NCBI GenBank assembly: GCA_032173965.1
Contig: CM063294.1
Location: forward strand, 11,088,452-11,152,451
Source: Sitta carolinensis
Lineage: Eukaryota; Chordata; Aves; Passeriformes; Sittidae
Reading direction: 5' to 3'
DNA: 64,000 nt
Shown here in pieces: positions 34,687 to 46,002 of this stretch. Both the position numbers and the translations under genes were made by a program. A model generated the notes under the pieces. It ran no database searches. It was not told where the DNA came from and saw only the letters and a list, made by a program, of their open reading frames with translations. Position 1 is the first letter of the stretch. Each line of letters begins with the position of its first letter.

Positions 34687-34908
34687 ATGCACGAAGCCAA
34701 GGGGGCCAAGCAGGTGCAGGAGGCAGGCAGCAGGAGCATCCTCCTGGCCCTGGCCTGGGCTGCCATGCTGCTGCTAAGCAACCTGCAGGCACAGCCCGGA
34801 AAACCAATCAAGGCAGCGCCGCGCTCCCCTCGCATTGAATGTCAGTTTACAAATGGAAGTGACAGATCACAAACCATTCCCCTCTGCAGTGATGTGGTCT
34901 CATCCTGA
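34687..34908 (+). CDS. Open frame with a signal-peptide-like N-terminus, uncertain
   Basis: This 73-codon frame begins MHEAKGAKQVQEAGSR. It continues into a hydrophobic stretch, SILLALAWAAMLLLSNLQA, that would make a convincing signal peptide with possible cleavage after LQA. Then comes a basic/proline segment, QPGKPIKAAPRSPR, that could be a small secreted product or propeptide. The ATG follows CACAG, which could be a splice acceptor. The DNA keeps CpG at GCAGCGCCGCGCTCC, unlike its surroundings. Against it: no convincing GT donor follows the good part, the last 20 residues look like read-through, and I recognise no family. It is a candidate only. Confidence 0.15.
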   Translation: MHEAKGAKQVQEAGSRSILLALAWAAMLLLSNLQAQPGKPIKAAPRSPRIECQFTNGSDRSQTIPLCSDVVSS

Positions 34909-35639
34909 ACCCATCTCCCCGTGCCCGGCTGGTGCAAAGTGGTTCCACCTCTGCTAAATGACTCCCAGAGTCTCCAAAGTACAATTTTGTTTTATAGTCG
35001 CTGTCAAACCAAAATGTTTCATGTTAATTTCTTACAACCTACTCCACTGTCTGCTCCGCTCCTATTTGATATTTATTCCCCTGTCAAATGTGCATTTATT
35101 TGCTGACATTTTTATTAAATTAGACTGTGATAAATCTGTCTGCATTTATGTTTATGTCCCTTCATGCAGAGGACCCCAAAGAAAGTTCCATACATTAAGT
35201 GCATGGCCAAATGCTCATAAGCATTTCACAGAGGGTAAATAAAGCCGAAGTACTGGTAATCAAAAATGATAACAGCCTAACCTGGCCAGGCTGGAAGGGG
35301 ACCAGGGGAAGCAATGTTTTTGTAGCAGTGGGCAATCATCTCTCTCCTGAGCAGAGAGGGAAGTTTCTGGGAACAGCCCCACTTCCAGATTGTGAAAATT
35401 CACACTTTTTATTTTCTTTTAGACAGGATAGAGAATTTCTTGAGCCCCACTGTTAGCAAATTTTTAGCAGTAAAAAACGGCACTTAAATGGTTGCAACTT
35501 ACAAAATGTTGCCATAAGATATATTACAAATGATATTCCAGTGTGCAGTTAGTGGTCAAGTGCTCCCCAGCTCTTAAAAGAGCTTTTTAAAACCTCCTTA
35601 GCTCACCAAACCCTGAGTAAATACAATTCTGCACGGTCC

Positions 35640-35740
35640 AAGTGAGGCACAGAGGAGTGGGATTTGCTTGATGTCACCCATCAAGACATCACCAGTCAGG
35701 AATGAAGATCAGAACAGCTAAATGCCATCTGGAGAAACCT
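35640..35740 (-). mobile_element. MIR-like SINE fragment, weak
   Basis: The plus-strand GTGAGGCACAGAGGAGTGGG, followed by a 'ttgcttgatgtcaccca' block and a 'caccagtcaggaatgaagat' block, resembles the reverse complement of the core of MIR-type SINEs (the gaggcacagagaagttaagtgacttgcc stretch). Only about 80 bases agree and only loosely. The call is tentative. Confidence 0.3.
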
Positions 35741-38700
35741 GGACCAGATCAGATGTCTCACATTTGTGCCACTTGAAGCTTTCCCCCAAAACTTCCATGC
35801 AAAAGAGTATTGTTGTGTGTAATATTTTTTTTTTTTTCCATAGCAGCAACAGGGAGAAGAACAAGTTAGAAATTCACAACAGCAAGGTCATTCAAGGTTG
35901 AGGCTTTTCCTCAGCCCCCTCCTGCTGTCCCCTGCCTATCCTGTGCCTGGTATCGTGCAGCTCGTGTACCCTGCAATTCCTGGGCATCTCTGTGGTGTCC
36001 AAACGGGGCCCTCCCACCTTCCTGCTCCCTCCACACCACTCACACCCGGCTTAATGAGAGGAATGCAGAGGAATTCAGAGCAGCTCCCTCCAGCTTCAGA
36101 GAGCTCCGAACACAGGAAATTTTTTTGCTAAATTACAATGTCTTGAAATTGGCAACAGCACGCTGATTATGTCTCATTGTGGCTGTGATGTCCTTGGCGA
36201 TGGAGCTGGGAGACCACAAAGTGAATATAATGCTCCTCTATGTGACTCTAATGACTGATGATGTTCTGCTGTGGGTAGCAATTTTGAAATAACTGAGAAT
36301 GACGACAGAGAATATTGCCTTTGTCTTCTTGCTTCAGAAGAACTTTACGTGTAACTAAGGAGCAGCACTGCCAGCCGAACACGCTGCTAATGGGGAAATT
36401 TGCAGCCCCATCAAGCAGTTTGTGCTAATCTGCCCCATAGAGAGCCCTGCAGGGCAGGCTGAACTCATGAAGTTGGGAAAGGTGGGTGCTCACTCCTAGG
36501 CAGGGTCTTCTCACATGCAGGAAGAAATCTCAGGACACAGGGATGGCCAACAAACGCTGGACACAACCACAAGACAAAACTAATAAATTAAATTAAGTGT
36601 AGAATTTTTTAAATTGGGCACCAGATGCTTTCCTCACTCTGGTTGCTCCCTGTCATTCTGATAGCTCAGAGGAACCATCTCACTGAATAAAACAAGTGCT
36701 GATCCCGCAGAGGGATGAATTGAATGCTTTGGTGACACGCAGAGAATGCAGTTATGTTGTCTTCCAGACCTGACCTAGTATTGCTGTTTGCCAACCCCTT
36801 GTGCCACGGAGCAGTGCCAGTGTGCTGTGGAGTGTCTGCTGTGCTTTGTGACCCTCTCACAGCCAACATATGCACAGGGGACACACGAAGAGTGTCCCAT
36901 TAGACAGGGATGATGGAGTTTCTCTCCTGCCTTAAGCACCCTCTGACAGAGCATGAAGGACTGCAGAGCACACGAATGTCACTGTCAGTCAAACGGAAAG
37001 CACCGTGTGTCAGCAGTCACCCTGAGAGTGGGGAGGGGAGCAGGCGAACACAGAGTGCAGCTCCCACCCCTGACATGTCCTGCAGGATGCTCCAGAGCCT
37101 CACCCAGGGTCTCATGCCCATCCCAGTCCTCCACAAGGAGAGCCAGAGTGCTGAGCCCTCCCCAGGCAGAGCAGGCTCAGCTCCAGCCTGGCTGAGGGAC
37201 CACCGAGCACAGTGACCCTCACACACGAGCTGACTGCTTTAATTTTTACACACTGTCTGAACAAGCTAATTTAAACTTGTGCAGGTCAGTCTCCAGAGAC
37301 TGAAGACTGACATAAGAGGGGCACAAAAATCTATTTCTGATCTGCCACAACAGCAGGTCCTGAGAAGTCCAAGTGCTGTGCTGGCAGCGTGGTTTGCCTT
37401 TGAGGGATGGGAAATCAGAAAACAGGAGGTCAGCTAACTCCATGATAACACAGCTGATTTGGAGGAATGTCACCATGAAGTCATTGCTTTGATGGTCATT
37501 AGGGCTCCTGAAGATACTGGACTGAAAAAAAATTGTTATCATCCATCCTGAAGGATTTTAAACTCAAGATATTGTGGAGAAAACAAACCCCTTGCTCAAA
37601 CCCCAGTGCATGGTGGCCTTTCTGTGACACAGCCACAGTTTATTTACCTTCCCCCTTCCCACTGCTGCAGGAGCCAATGGAGAACAAAAATGTACCAACA
37701 GGTCTGAGTAGATCTGTGTGAAAACCTTTCCCTAAGAAGAACACAAATCAGTGCCCACAGTATTTGATCTCAGCCTGCCCCTGAGCTCACAGAGGAAATG
37801 CAGAGAAGGCAATGCTTTCTCACACCTCAGGAACGATTTAGGTGAGGCACATGAACTGTGTCCTGTTCCACCCAACAACAAGCCAGAGAGTCTTTTTTGA
37901 ACCACAGAGACTGATCACACCTGAAGGCTGCTCCAAGGAGCCACAAAGGCAGCACACAAGTGGTTTTCTGTGCACCAGAAACCTGTCTCTGCACCTGCCT
38001 TGTATTGCTCCTTTTAAATGGAAACCATCCTGAAGCACAGTTTGTGTGCCCTTAACGTATTCCATACTATTGCAGCTTTCTGGGCAAAATCCATTCCTTG
38101 CGTGGGGTGAAGACATGCCCAAGACCTGTTTCCACCTTAGTCTGGGGGGCTTCCCACAACTCTAAACGGGGATGACAGCTCTGGTAGTCGAGCTCTGAGG
38201 GATCTAACACAGGCAATTTAAAAAGCCAGCACTCCCAGCAGCCCACTCTCCCCCAAACAATTAGAGGCAAACATGTGCCTGCATTTCAATGCTTTGGCGT
38301 GGAGGCTGGCATATCAATGTGAGCCCACCTTCAGACAAACCCTGGCCTCACCCTGAAGGGGCAGTAGCCAGGGACAGATCTCTGCTAGCCCCGTGCCTTG
38401 AGCCCATCCCTTCACACTCTCAGCCTCCTGCCATTCGTGATGTTTGCTACTTCAGCAGGATTTTGTGGCCAGGCTGTTTTGAGAGAGATTTGGGGCTGGT
38501 GCACACAGTGGGCACAGTGTGTGTGTACCTGCAAGCCACCACGCAGCCATCCACATGGGGATGATTTCTTGCAGAGAAATTTGTATCTACCAAAGCGAGC
38601 AGCTTTCCCAGCTTCTCCTTCCTCAGACCCACTTTGGTGTTCCAAATGAGTGGGTTTTGCCTCTTTTCCTGCAAGTGAACATTGCTTTTCCTCAGGAACA

Positions 38701-38974
38701 CTGGGGAACAATTAGAGCAATGAGAAAATGGCAAAAATAACACAAACCCATCTCATTCCTCACGGCACTGACAGCCAGAGTGCTGTATGGTATGGCAGAG
38801 AGCAGAAACATAACACTTTTAAGAACCAAACAGGTGAGCACTATCTGTACTTTAAATCACTCATAACCACTCTCACTTTTCTAGAAATATTTCAGGAAGC
38901 CAGAACACCTCCATGGCCCTGTGAGCACATTTAACAGTCCTGGGTAATTTGTCACTTGGGATGCCAATCACTGC

Positions 38975-39515
38975 TGTGCTGGTTTTGACTGTAGTAGAGC
39001 TAATTTACTTCATGGTAGCTGGTGTGGGGCTGTGTTGTGGATTTGTGCTGGAAGCAGTGCTGGGAATTCAGGGATGTTTCCATGACTGTCAGGCTCACAC
39101 AGAGCCAAGACCTTTTCTGCTCCTCACCCCAGGGTTCAGGAGCCTGGGGGTGCACGGGAGGCTGGGAGGGGACACAGCCAGGACAGCTGACCCCAGCTGA
39201 CCCACGGCACATCCCAGGCCAGGTGGGGCCAGGCTCAGCATGGGGGGACAAAAAGGAGCGAGGGTCCTTTCAGAGTGATGGCATTTGTCTTCCCAAGTTC
39301 CCGTTCTGTCCGACAGAGCCTGGCTTTCCTGAGATGTCAGAGCCTGCCTGCCCATGGGAAGGGGAGAAGGGATTCCCTGTTTTGCTTTGTGTGCATGCAC
39401 AGCTTGTGCTTTGCCTGTTAAACTGTCTTTGCCTCATTTCCTCCCTTCCACACTTCTGATTCTCTCCCCCACCCCACTGCGTGAGGCTGAGCTGCCAGCT
39501 GGGGTTAAACCACAA
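38975..39515 (+). mobile_element. Solo LTR of an avian endogenous retrovirus, ERVL-type
   Basis: The block begins TGTGCTGGTTTTGACTG and continues with the familiar order of a widespread bird LTR: TAGCTGGTGTGGGGCTGTGT, CACACAGAGCCAAGACCTTT, GGGAGGGGACACAGCCAGGA, CAGCTGACCCCAGCTGACCC, GTGATGGCATTTGTCTTCCC, and near the end GCTGCCAGCTGGGGTTAAAC. The core promoter is decayed: where related copies carry a TATAAA box this one has ATGGGGGGAC. The usual ATTAAA polyadenylation signal reads GTTAAA. If the LTR ends in ACCACA, the flanks ACTGC and ACTGT make a 5-bp target-site duplication with one mismatch, as expected for ERVL, though an end two bases later is possible. No internal retroviral sequence flanks it, so it is a solo LTR left by recombination. 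Confidence 0.85.
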
Positions 39516-41132
39516 CTGTATTTTTTTATATTCTTTCATTTGTGGTAGCACTGCAGTACAAAAATACTCAAACATTGCTAGGTTAAAATATGTGTTTTCC
39601 CAGTGGTAATTAGTACAAGAAAATCAGGCTAAACGTATTAATTTGAGTTGGCTTTTTCATTCTCCTCCTGTAGTTTTACACTTCACAGTCACAATAATTG
39701 TAGCCCTTATGAACAATTATGCAAAATTATGTAAAATGCAATATGATCAAGGTATTAGACTATTATTATCCCAGCTGTAAATGCATGAGTCATTACTACA
39801 AAGTACCTAAACCCCCCAGAATTGTCTGTCAGTTTGAGTTTAGGAGCCTTTTTTTGTCTTTTGGATGTTGATGACAATTAAATCATACCTTGATAAATAT
39901 AAAAGGAAGAAATCCAGCATAGCTATTGTGAGTCCTCATTAGGAAGCAAAAAAGTGGTTTTCATGTTTTGCCTTTTAGTCAATTGTCTGGTGAGTGACTT
40001 ATCTGGAGAGTCTTTTCTGAAGCAGGAATCCAGGCAGGGCTGGGCTGGATGTGAGGGGAGCCTTTGGGGATCAGCCTGGTTTGGCTTGACTGGATGTTTA
40101 TTGAGTGACCTGTTGAATGCATGGCAGAGAGCTCACAAATGACAGAAGGATCTTGAAGGACTTTAGATATAAATGAAGACAGAAATGTCCCTCTTTTGAC
40201 CCTGTTGCTTTGCATCCTGGGGTGTAGTGATGCCTGTTTTCTCTTGGGCATAAAAAATAGAAAGCGTTTTTTGAATCTCTTTGTATTATGTGTGTGTCTA
40301 TATAAACCTCCATCACTCAAAAACAGGTTTCTTTTATTTTAGGAAGGTCAACAAGCTTTATATTAGTGCAAAGCTACGTCCTACCCCTTCAAGCTGATCT
40401 CAAAGTCAACAGGACTGTAGACAGATGAGGAGTCTCAGTATCACAGTCAGATACCAGGATGTGTATTAATTTCCCTCTGTGCTGAAGGAGAACTCTCCCC
40501 ACTCGTTCTGGAGGAGTTAAATTAGTATGCTGGGGGAAGGAACACCATGACCTGTTTCTTTCTGTTTCCTATGGATGTGTGTGGTGATTTGAATGTGAGA
40601 CAAAACTGGAGATTGCTCAGGAAATTCTCATATAATTCACTCTCTCCTAAAGCTCTCAGGAACCATGAAGATCATATTACAGTGTTACAGAAAATAACAG
40701 AGCCTTGAAATTAGGTGGAAAAGTCATGGAGAGAAATGTGGCTGAGCCAGGTTCTACGGAAATTATTTACCATTGTCTTTTTATGCTGAAAAGAGAACAG
40801 AGATAAAGCACTAACAAATATGGGAAAGAGTGCCTAGTGTATTGAAAGTTGAATAACCACTATGAATGGGTCAAAATAATGGAACAATTATTTATATGCA
40901 GCCTGGAATAGAGAAATTCTTGCCTTGGATGGTAAAGCTAATGGGCTGGATTTATCTTTCTCTTTGCTCCTACAGCCCACCCCTCCTGTTCCTGATCAGA
41001 GCTGCAGTAACACACATGGATTTGCTGACACTGCTGGTCCACCTGTGGCACCAAATCTGGACAACTACTTCATTTAAGAAGGGGACCCCGGATCCAAAAT
41101 AACATGAAGTGTTTATCTTGCCTCTGAGGGTT
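39516..41132. other. Non-coding stretch between the solo LTR and the CR1 tail
   Basis: No gene is supported. The AT-rich block 39640-39900, with several ATTA/TAAT and TTATGCAAAT-like sites, resembles a conserved non-coding element. The remainder is unremarkable. Confidence 0.5.
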
Positions 41133-41321
41133 CAGAGGCCCTGGCACAGGGGGCCCAGAGAAGCTGTGGCTGCCCCTGGATCCCTGGGAATGTCCAAGGC
41201 CAGCCTGGATGGGGCTTGGAGCAACCTGGGATAGTGGGAGGTGCCCCTGTCCATGGCAGGGGGCTGGAATCAGATGATTTTTAAGATCTCTTCGAATCCA
41301 AAGCGTTCTGTGATTCTGTGA
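41133..41321 (+). mobile_element. CR1 LINE 3' end
   Basis: This is a clear bird CR1 3' terminus: GGCCCTGGCACAGGGGGCCC, then CAGCCTGGATGGGGCTTGGA, GGAGGTGCCCCTGTCCATGG and CAGGGGGCTGGAATCAGATG, finishing with the octamer-type end TTCTGTGATTCTGTG. It is severely 5'-truncated to about 190 bp. It is better preserved than the other LINE fragments in the window, so it is a younger insertion. Confidence 0.95.
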
Positions 41322-44300
41322 AGTGGCAAAGAGGAAAAATGATTCATCAAGGAAAGGACACCACAAATGTTCCCCTTCTCTTGCTCAAAATACAACAGTC
41401 ACTCCCTACCAGGTGGTTATGGAGAGCTGGAGCTTTTAAGGAAATTACAGCTAATGCCTCTTTTTCCCATTCGTGGAATCAAGCCCTGATTTCAATGACA
41501 GCCACTGAGAGCAGGACTCAAATAATTCTTTAGTCTATTGAGGGCACTCAATATATCCATTTGGAGTAGAAAACCGTCTCCTGTTTTAGGTTTTTGTCTA
41601 TGAGGAGCAGTGATGGGGCTGTTTGTATCTGGAGTCAGGCTGCAGATGCCCAAGTTTGCAGTAATTATGTAACTGGCAAAGCCAAGCCTGTTAAACTTGA
41701 GATCAGCATTAAAAAATGCAAGAGAAAGTTATGTATCTAATGGCCTGGAAAAAACTATGCCCCTCCATTTGCAAGAATGAGACAATATTAATTGTCTCTT
41801 AATAACACAAGATTGTTGTTCAAGAGCTTTGTTGGACTTTATTTTTTTTTTTCCCTTGAAAAGGAGAAAAAGAACCCTCAAAACAAAGAAAAGTGTGCAA
41901 GGGAAGAGGCTAATATAACTAGAAGTGAAACGTTAATGTTATTTCATTAAATGATTTGTGAAGAATGAGATAAGAGATCGACAGTCTCAAAGAATAATTT
42001 CTTTAAATACCTTGTGCTTGAGATTCCCCTCTAGGCAACTTTTCATCTTTCTTCATTAAAAAAAATAGCATTAAATTTTATTAAAGAGTCCCAATTAAGC
42101 TGGTAACTTGCTTCAAAGAGCATCCAGGCTTAGGGGGATATGTTAAACGTTAGCAGTGATGGGAAGATCCACCCATAGAGCTGATTTTAAAAACAGCATC
42201 TTTCTGACTGGTACAATTTGGCTTGCACACCCTTGAGGCATTCTCCCAGACCTACTGATACTTATTTTGGGAAGCAGCTCATAAAGTCTTGGCTTTAAGG
42301 TCAAGTAGATGGTGAAGTTGGCTGTAACAAATGCAAACTTTTCCTGATAGCTTTGGAAGACGTCAAAAACTAATTTCAAAAATTAATGTTTTTCTTAGAT
42401 CCCAATTTGATCTGATTGGAGGGTGGCACCACACACCAGAAGCAAACCCCATGAATTTAGCTTGCCTTGTTGTTTGAGTGGAGTTGGCAACAAACACTAC
42501 ACCTCAGACATAATACTCAACCTTGGCTGGAGATGGCTCACAGGAAGAAAAATATCCCTCCTTAATTCTCATGTGCAAACCAAGAGGAAAGCAAACACAT
42601 CATGTTGTTCATATTGTTTTCAGAGCAATACTCAGGGTGTAAGGCTTGAAAACAAAAGACAGAAGCTGCCAAGGACCCCCACCCACATCCTGGTGCTTGG
42701 GAGAGGGGCTGGATGGGTGCAGGGTGGTCCTGAGCACACCAGCCAGCCCTGGGAAGCTGTTGGTGGCAGGGGCAGAGCTGCAGAGCATCCAGAGCTGGCA
42801 GGGGGAGAAAGCTCCAGATCCTGCATGGCTCAAAGTGAGTGCTTGGCCTGGCCAAGTGCTCTTCTGCCAGGGCCTGGCTGTGGGAGAGGGGTGACCACCA
42901 CTCCACCTTCCTCACTCTGTGTTCTGGGGAGGAAGAGCAAGATGTAAACACAAATATCATGAACCCATTCTGAAGATTTAGTAATCCACAGCCTGAACTC
43001 TATGGAAAAACCTGAGGGAAAGAATTCTGAGAAAACCACTTGCTATGAATCTTGCACAGTGACAACAGATAAATAGGACTGAAGAAAAAAACTGCAGTAC
43101 TCCCAGGTCCCTGCTGATCCCAGGGGAAACAGAGAATGGGAAGAGGAGTGAAGGACAGGTCTTCCACTTGAGAAAACCATCTTAAATCCAGACTTCTCTT
43201 ACCCTCTCTTGTTCCTGTGGCAGATCTCCTCTCTGAGTGATGCTGCACAAGGAGATTATTTATTCAGCCATCCAAATGTCACATTCATATTTAGACACTG
43301 ATATAGTCCTTTGCTTTACATTCACATCCTGCATTTCCTTCAGTTCTAATCGAGTGCTAATTTCACATTCATTCTTCATAGCCACGTTTAGACAAGACAC
43401 CCAGTGGTGCATACTTAGGGGGGGGTCTATTATTATTATTTCTTTTTTATCAGAGTATGTCATTCCCAGGCAAAGGATGTGCTGCCTGCAATGTAATTTT
43501 ATATGCTGGATAACACTTGCACTGACTGGGAGGCACACAAGTCAATTGCATATTGTATTGCAGATTATTTTATATTTATTATTTGCTGTCAAAGTGATTT
43601 TGAAAACCAATGCTTATGTGCTGTGTGTACTTTACTATAAATAGGGGGACTCCTGGAGAAGGTACAGGGAACAGGATAAATTTAATTTGACAATTCTGTC
43701 AGAGGTAACCTCCACTTCTTTCCAATCTGCCACTTGCAACAAACAAGCCAAACTGGTGTTGAATGCAGAGAAAAAGAACTGAAGAGACTTAGTAGCAAAT
43801 ATTACAGTGGGCAGGTACAGGAAGGTTTGCTTCCCCAGTTTAGTAAGGTGCACAGCAGGACTACATTTTCCTAAGAAAATTATTAATGGCACCCCTGAGA
43901 TAATGCCTCGTCTTTTTCTGCTCTTTTTCCCCCCTTGTTTAATTCCTCTTACAGGAGTAAGGTTTAAAATGATACTTTTCTCCCTCTTTCAATGAGACAG
44001 CACATCTCACAAGGGAAAAATCAATTCTAAGTGGGAATTGTGTATATTGCAACATTTATATACAATAATTCTCCCCTCCTCTCCCTTGTACACATCTCCA
44101 TCAGGGACAAATAATGGAGCCAATTCGCTGGGAGCACAACCTGGCAGCAGCTTTGCCCCAAGGCTGGCTGAGCAATTTTATCTCTTCTCAGGCAACAGGA
44201 GGCTGCTGAGAAGTTCTTATCAGCCCAGAACCTACAGGGGCTTACAAGTGGAGGGAGAACAGAACAGAATTCCCTGGAAGTGGTGGAAAATGATGTACTG

Positions 44301-45300
44301 GTGCAATTATGAGTGATGTTAAGGCTTGTCATGATTATGTAACTTCTTTTCCTGGAGCTTTCTCACTCTGGGCTCACCCTGAGAGCTGGCACTGCCATCC
44401 AGGTGGCTGTGGGCTAAGCCAGGACCCATCCTGAATGGAAACCAGTGAGGACCTGCTTCTCTAGCTTCACTTCCTCTCCCTTCCATGCCTACACACACAC
44501 ATTTTTTAAATGAAAAAAATAATTCAACTGTTGCTTACGAGTGAGGTGCCATGAGCACACATCTTCTGGGTGGAGAAACCAGGAGATCAAATTTGATGTG
44601 TCCAAAAAGCCCAGGAGCACCCTTTGATCCTCCCCTTCTGCAAACTTGTAGCTGCTCCAGCTCATCTCTCCTGGTTCAGAGACTGGCTGGGACTAGGACA
44701 TACCCTGTGTGACAGCACAGCTTCTGGAGGGGGTGGCTGGAGGAAAAAAGCAATTACATTTTATGTTCTATCTTCCCCTCTGCTTTCTTTTCATTATCCT
44801 ATAAACCTTAACGAGGAATAATCAAGAGAGGCTCCCTGGCTGTACTGCAAGTTTACCGAGGTCAAAGCTGCTTGAACTTGCAACTTTACCTTAACTATCC
44901 TGTCAAGACAACACATGGGCCTGCTCTCCAAATTGATTACATAAATCTTCAACACAACTCTTAATCACACTCCTTATTCCAGCTTATCTTTCACCAGAGA
45001 TAAAGCACAGTTGCTTGGCTGTTTATCATAGTGTTGGCATGGTATTATCTACCTTGAAACTTCAGATTTCCCCTGCCCAGAGGTGTGACAACTAATAGGA
45101 ATCAGAATCAAGTTTTTTAGATAAAGTAAGATTTTGCTGAAGAGTCTTTGTAACACAGAAAAAATAGAAAAAGGCCATTATTATGCTTATTTTGCAAAGA
45201 CTTCTTGTCAGCAGATGCTTGATATATATCTTAACTTAGGCAGCATTTTTACCGAATTATTAAGATTCAATTTCTCAAGTCATGAACAATTACAAGTTAA

Positions 45301-45302
<2 letters not shown>
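41322..45302. other. Non-coding stretch between the CR1 tail and the T38 run
   Basis: No gene is supported. It has a T run at about 41840-41851, a G7 run followed by ATT units at 43420-43441 and ordinary AT-rich sequence. The 174-codon + frame at 42423-42947 is rich in Cys, Trp and Gly and has no splice framing, so it is not annotated. Confidence 0.55.

Positions 45303-45303
<1 letters not shown>

Positions 45304-45341
<38 letters not shown>
45304..45341. repeat. Poly(T) tract, 38 T
   Basis: Thirty-eight uninterrupted T, followed by CGTCAG. It could be the poly(A) tail of something retroposed on the - strand, but no target-site duplication or AATAAA was found. It would also make an extreme acceptor tract for the + strand frame that follows. 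Confidence 0.9.
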
Positions 45342-45346
45342 CGTCA

Positions 45347-45590
45347 GAGTTACCCCTGCAGTAAGCCCAAGCTGGCAGCCCAAAATCCTTCCGAACTGTT
45401 CTCTGCGAAAGAGAGGAAAAGGGAATTTAAGAATTTAAAACTAGCCACTATTTCTAGCCACAATAATAGACACCCTCTTAATGCTCCCGGGAAGCTTAAC
45501 AAGAAGAAAAAAATCACTTTTCTGAAGGACATGGTGACAGAAGAAACTGAAAATTATGTGGACCTTCAGTGCCTAGGGAGTGAAACATAA
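45347..45590 (+). CDS. Candidate terminal coding exon, 80 codons, protein not recognised
   Basis: After T38 and CGTCAG the + strand is open for 80 codons to a TAA at 45588-45590, with phase-0 entry. It starts SYPCSKPKLAAQNPSELFSA, is Lys/Glu-rich in the middle (KERKREFKNLK, KLNKKKKITFLKDM) and ends NYVDLQCLGSET. The composition is protein-like and several CpGs are kept (TCCGAA, GCGAAA, CCCGGG). A tail with a YVDL motif could suit an intracellular adaptor, but that is speculation. No AATAAA follows closely. The - strand frame that starts 26 bases further on is equally protein-like, and I cannot decide between them. Neither matches a protein I know. Confidence 0.2.
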
Positions 45591-45615
45591 TATTAAAAAA
45601 CTAGGCATATCTACC

Positions 45616-46002
45616 TCACATGGTGGGATGTGCTTTGTATTTATCAGCTTCTGGCTTGTTGTTGGCCTCGAAGGATGAACCCACCATTAACCCCAAGCAA
45701 TGTCTTTTAATTTGCCTGAGGTCTTGACATGGCTTCTGGATGCTTTCATGATGATCTTCAGCAGGAGCTGTTCCAGAAGAAAAGCCATAAAAAGATGTGT
45801 TGTTTCTGCCTGAAGGGCCCTGGGGAGCTGGAGGGGAAGGCAAAGCAGGTGGTGGTGTCAGTGATGCTCTGAAGTCTGAAGAAAACCTTGCAGCAGAAAC
45901 ATCACCTTTTGTGCTCTCCTCCTTCACCAGAACCTCTGGTTTTCTAATGTGCATTTGCCTCATTGTAGTTTTATTTTGCTTTCTGCATAATGATGAAAAC
46001 AC
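45616..46002 (-). CDS. Candidate open frame of 128 codons on the - strand, protein not recognised
   Basis: The frame begins MFSSLCRKQNKTTMRQMHIR and ends KPEADKYKAHPTM followed by TGA. It has only three Cys and no Trp. It carries an acidic/basic stretch (VLVKEESTKGD), a proline-rich segment (LTPPPALPSPPAPQGPSG) and a polar tail, like a disordered protein region. Possible acceptors on the - strand are TTATGCAG|AAAGC and CACATTAG|AAAACC, so it could be a terminal exon instead of a complete gene. No polyadenylation signal is evident after the stop. Frames of this length do occur by chance in 64 kb, so only the composition argues for it. It converges on the + strand frame ending at 45590. Confidence 0.2.
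   Translation of the reverse strand: MFSSLCRKQNKTTMRQMHIRKPEVLVKEESTKGDVSAARFSSDFRASLTPPPALPSPPAPQGPSGRNNTSFYGFSSGTAPAEDHHESIQKPCQDLRQIKRHCLGLMVGSSFEANNKPEADKYKAHPTM

Larger units (their letters stand above)
33741..38974. other. Non-coding stretch left of the solo LTR
   Basis: It contains A25 at 34080-34104, a signal-peptide-like open frame at 34687-34908, a MIR-like fragment at about 35640-35740 and a T run near 35826-35838. The AT-rich blocks at 34970-35240 and 36140-36440 look like conserved non-coding DNA. No confirmed gene. Confidence 0.5.

Noticed and set aside
34340..34807. 155-codon - strand frame rich in Pro, Ala and Cys
   Set aside because: It lies in a locally GC-rich patch, has no recognisable domain, and is antisense to the signal-peptide-like frame. 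Its composition is that of random GC-rich DNA.
41288..41300. TTCGAATCC resembling a tRNA T-loop
   Set aside because: It is part of the CR1 3' end; no acceptor stem, D-loop or anticodon arm is present around it.
42423..42947. 174-codon + strand frame
   Set aside because: Chance-like composition with many Trp, Cys and Gly, antisense frames of similar length, and no splice framing.
45304..45590. T38 tract considered as the reversed poly(A) tail of a processed pseudogene
   Set aside because: No polyadenylation signal on the - strand side and no target-site duplication were found, and the adjacent sequence matches no gene I know.
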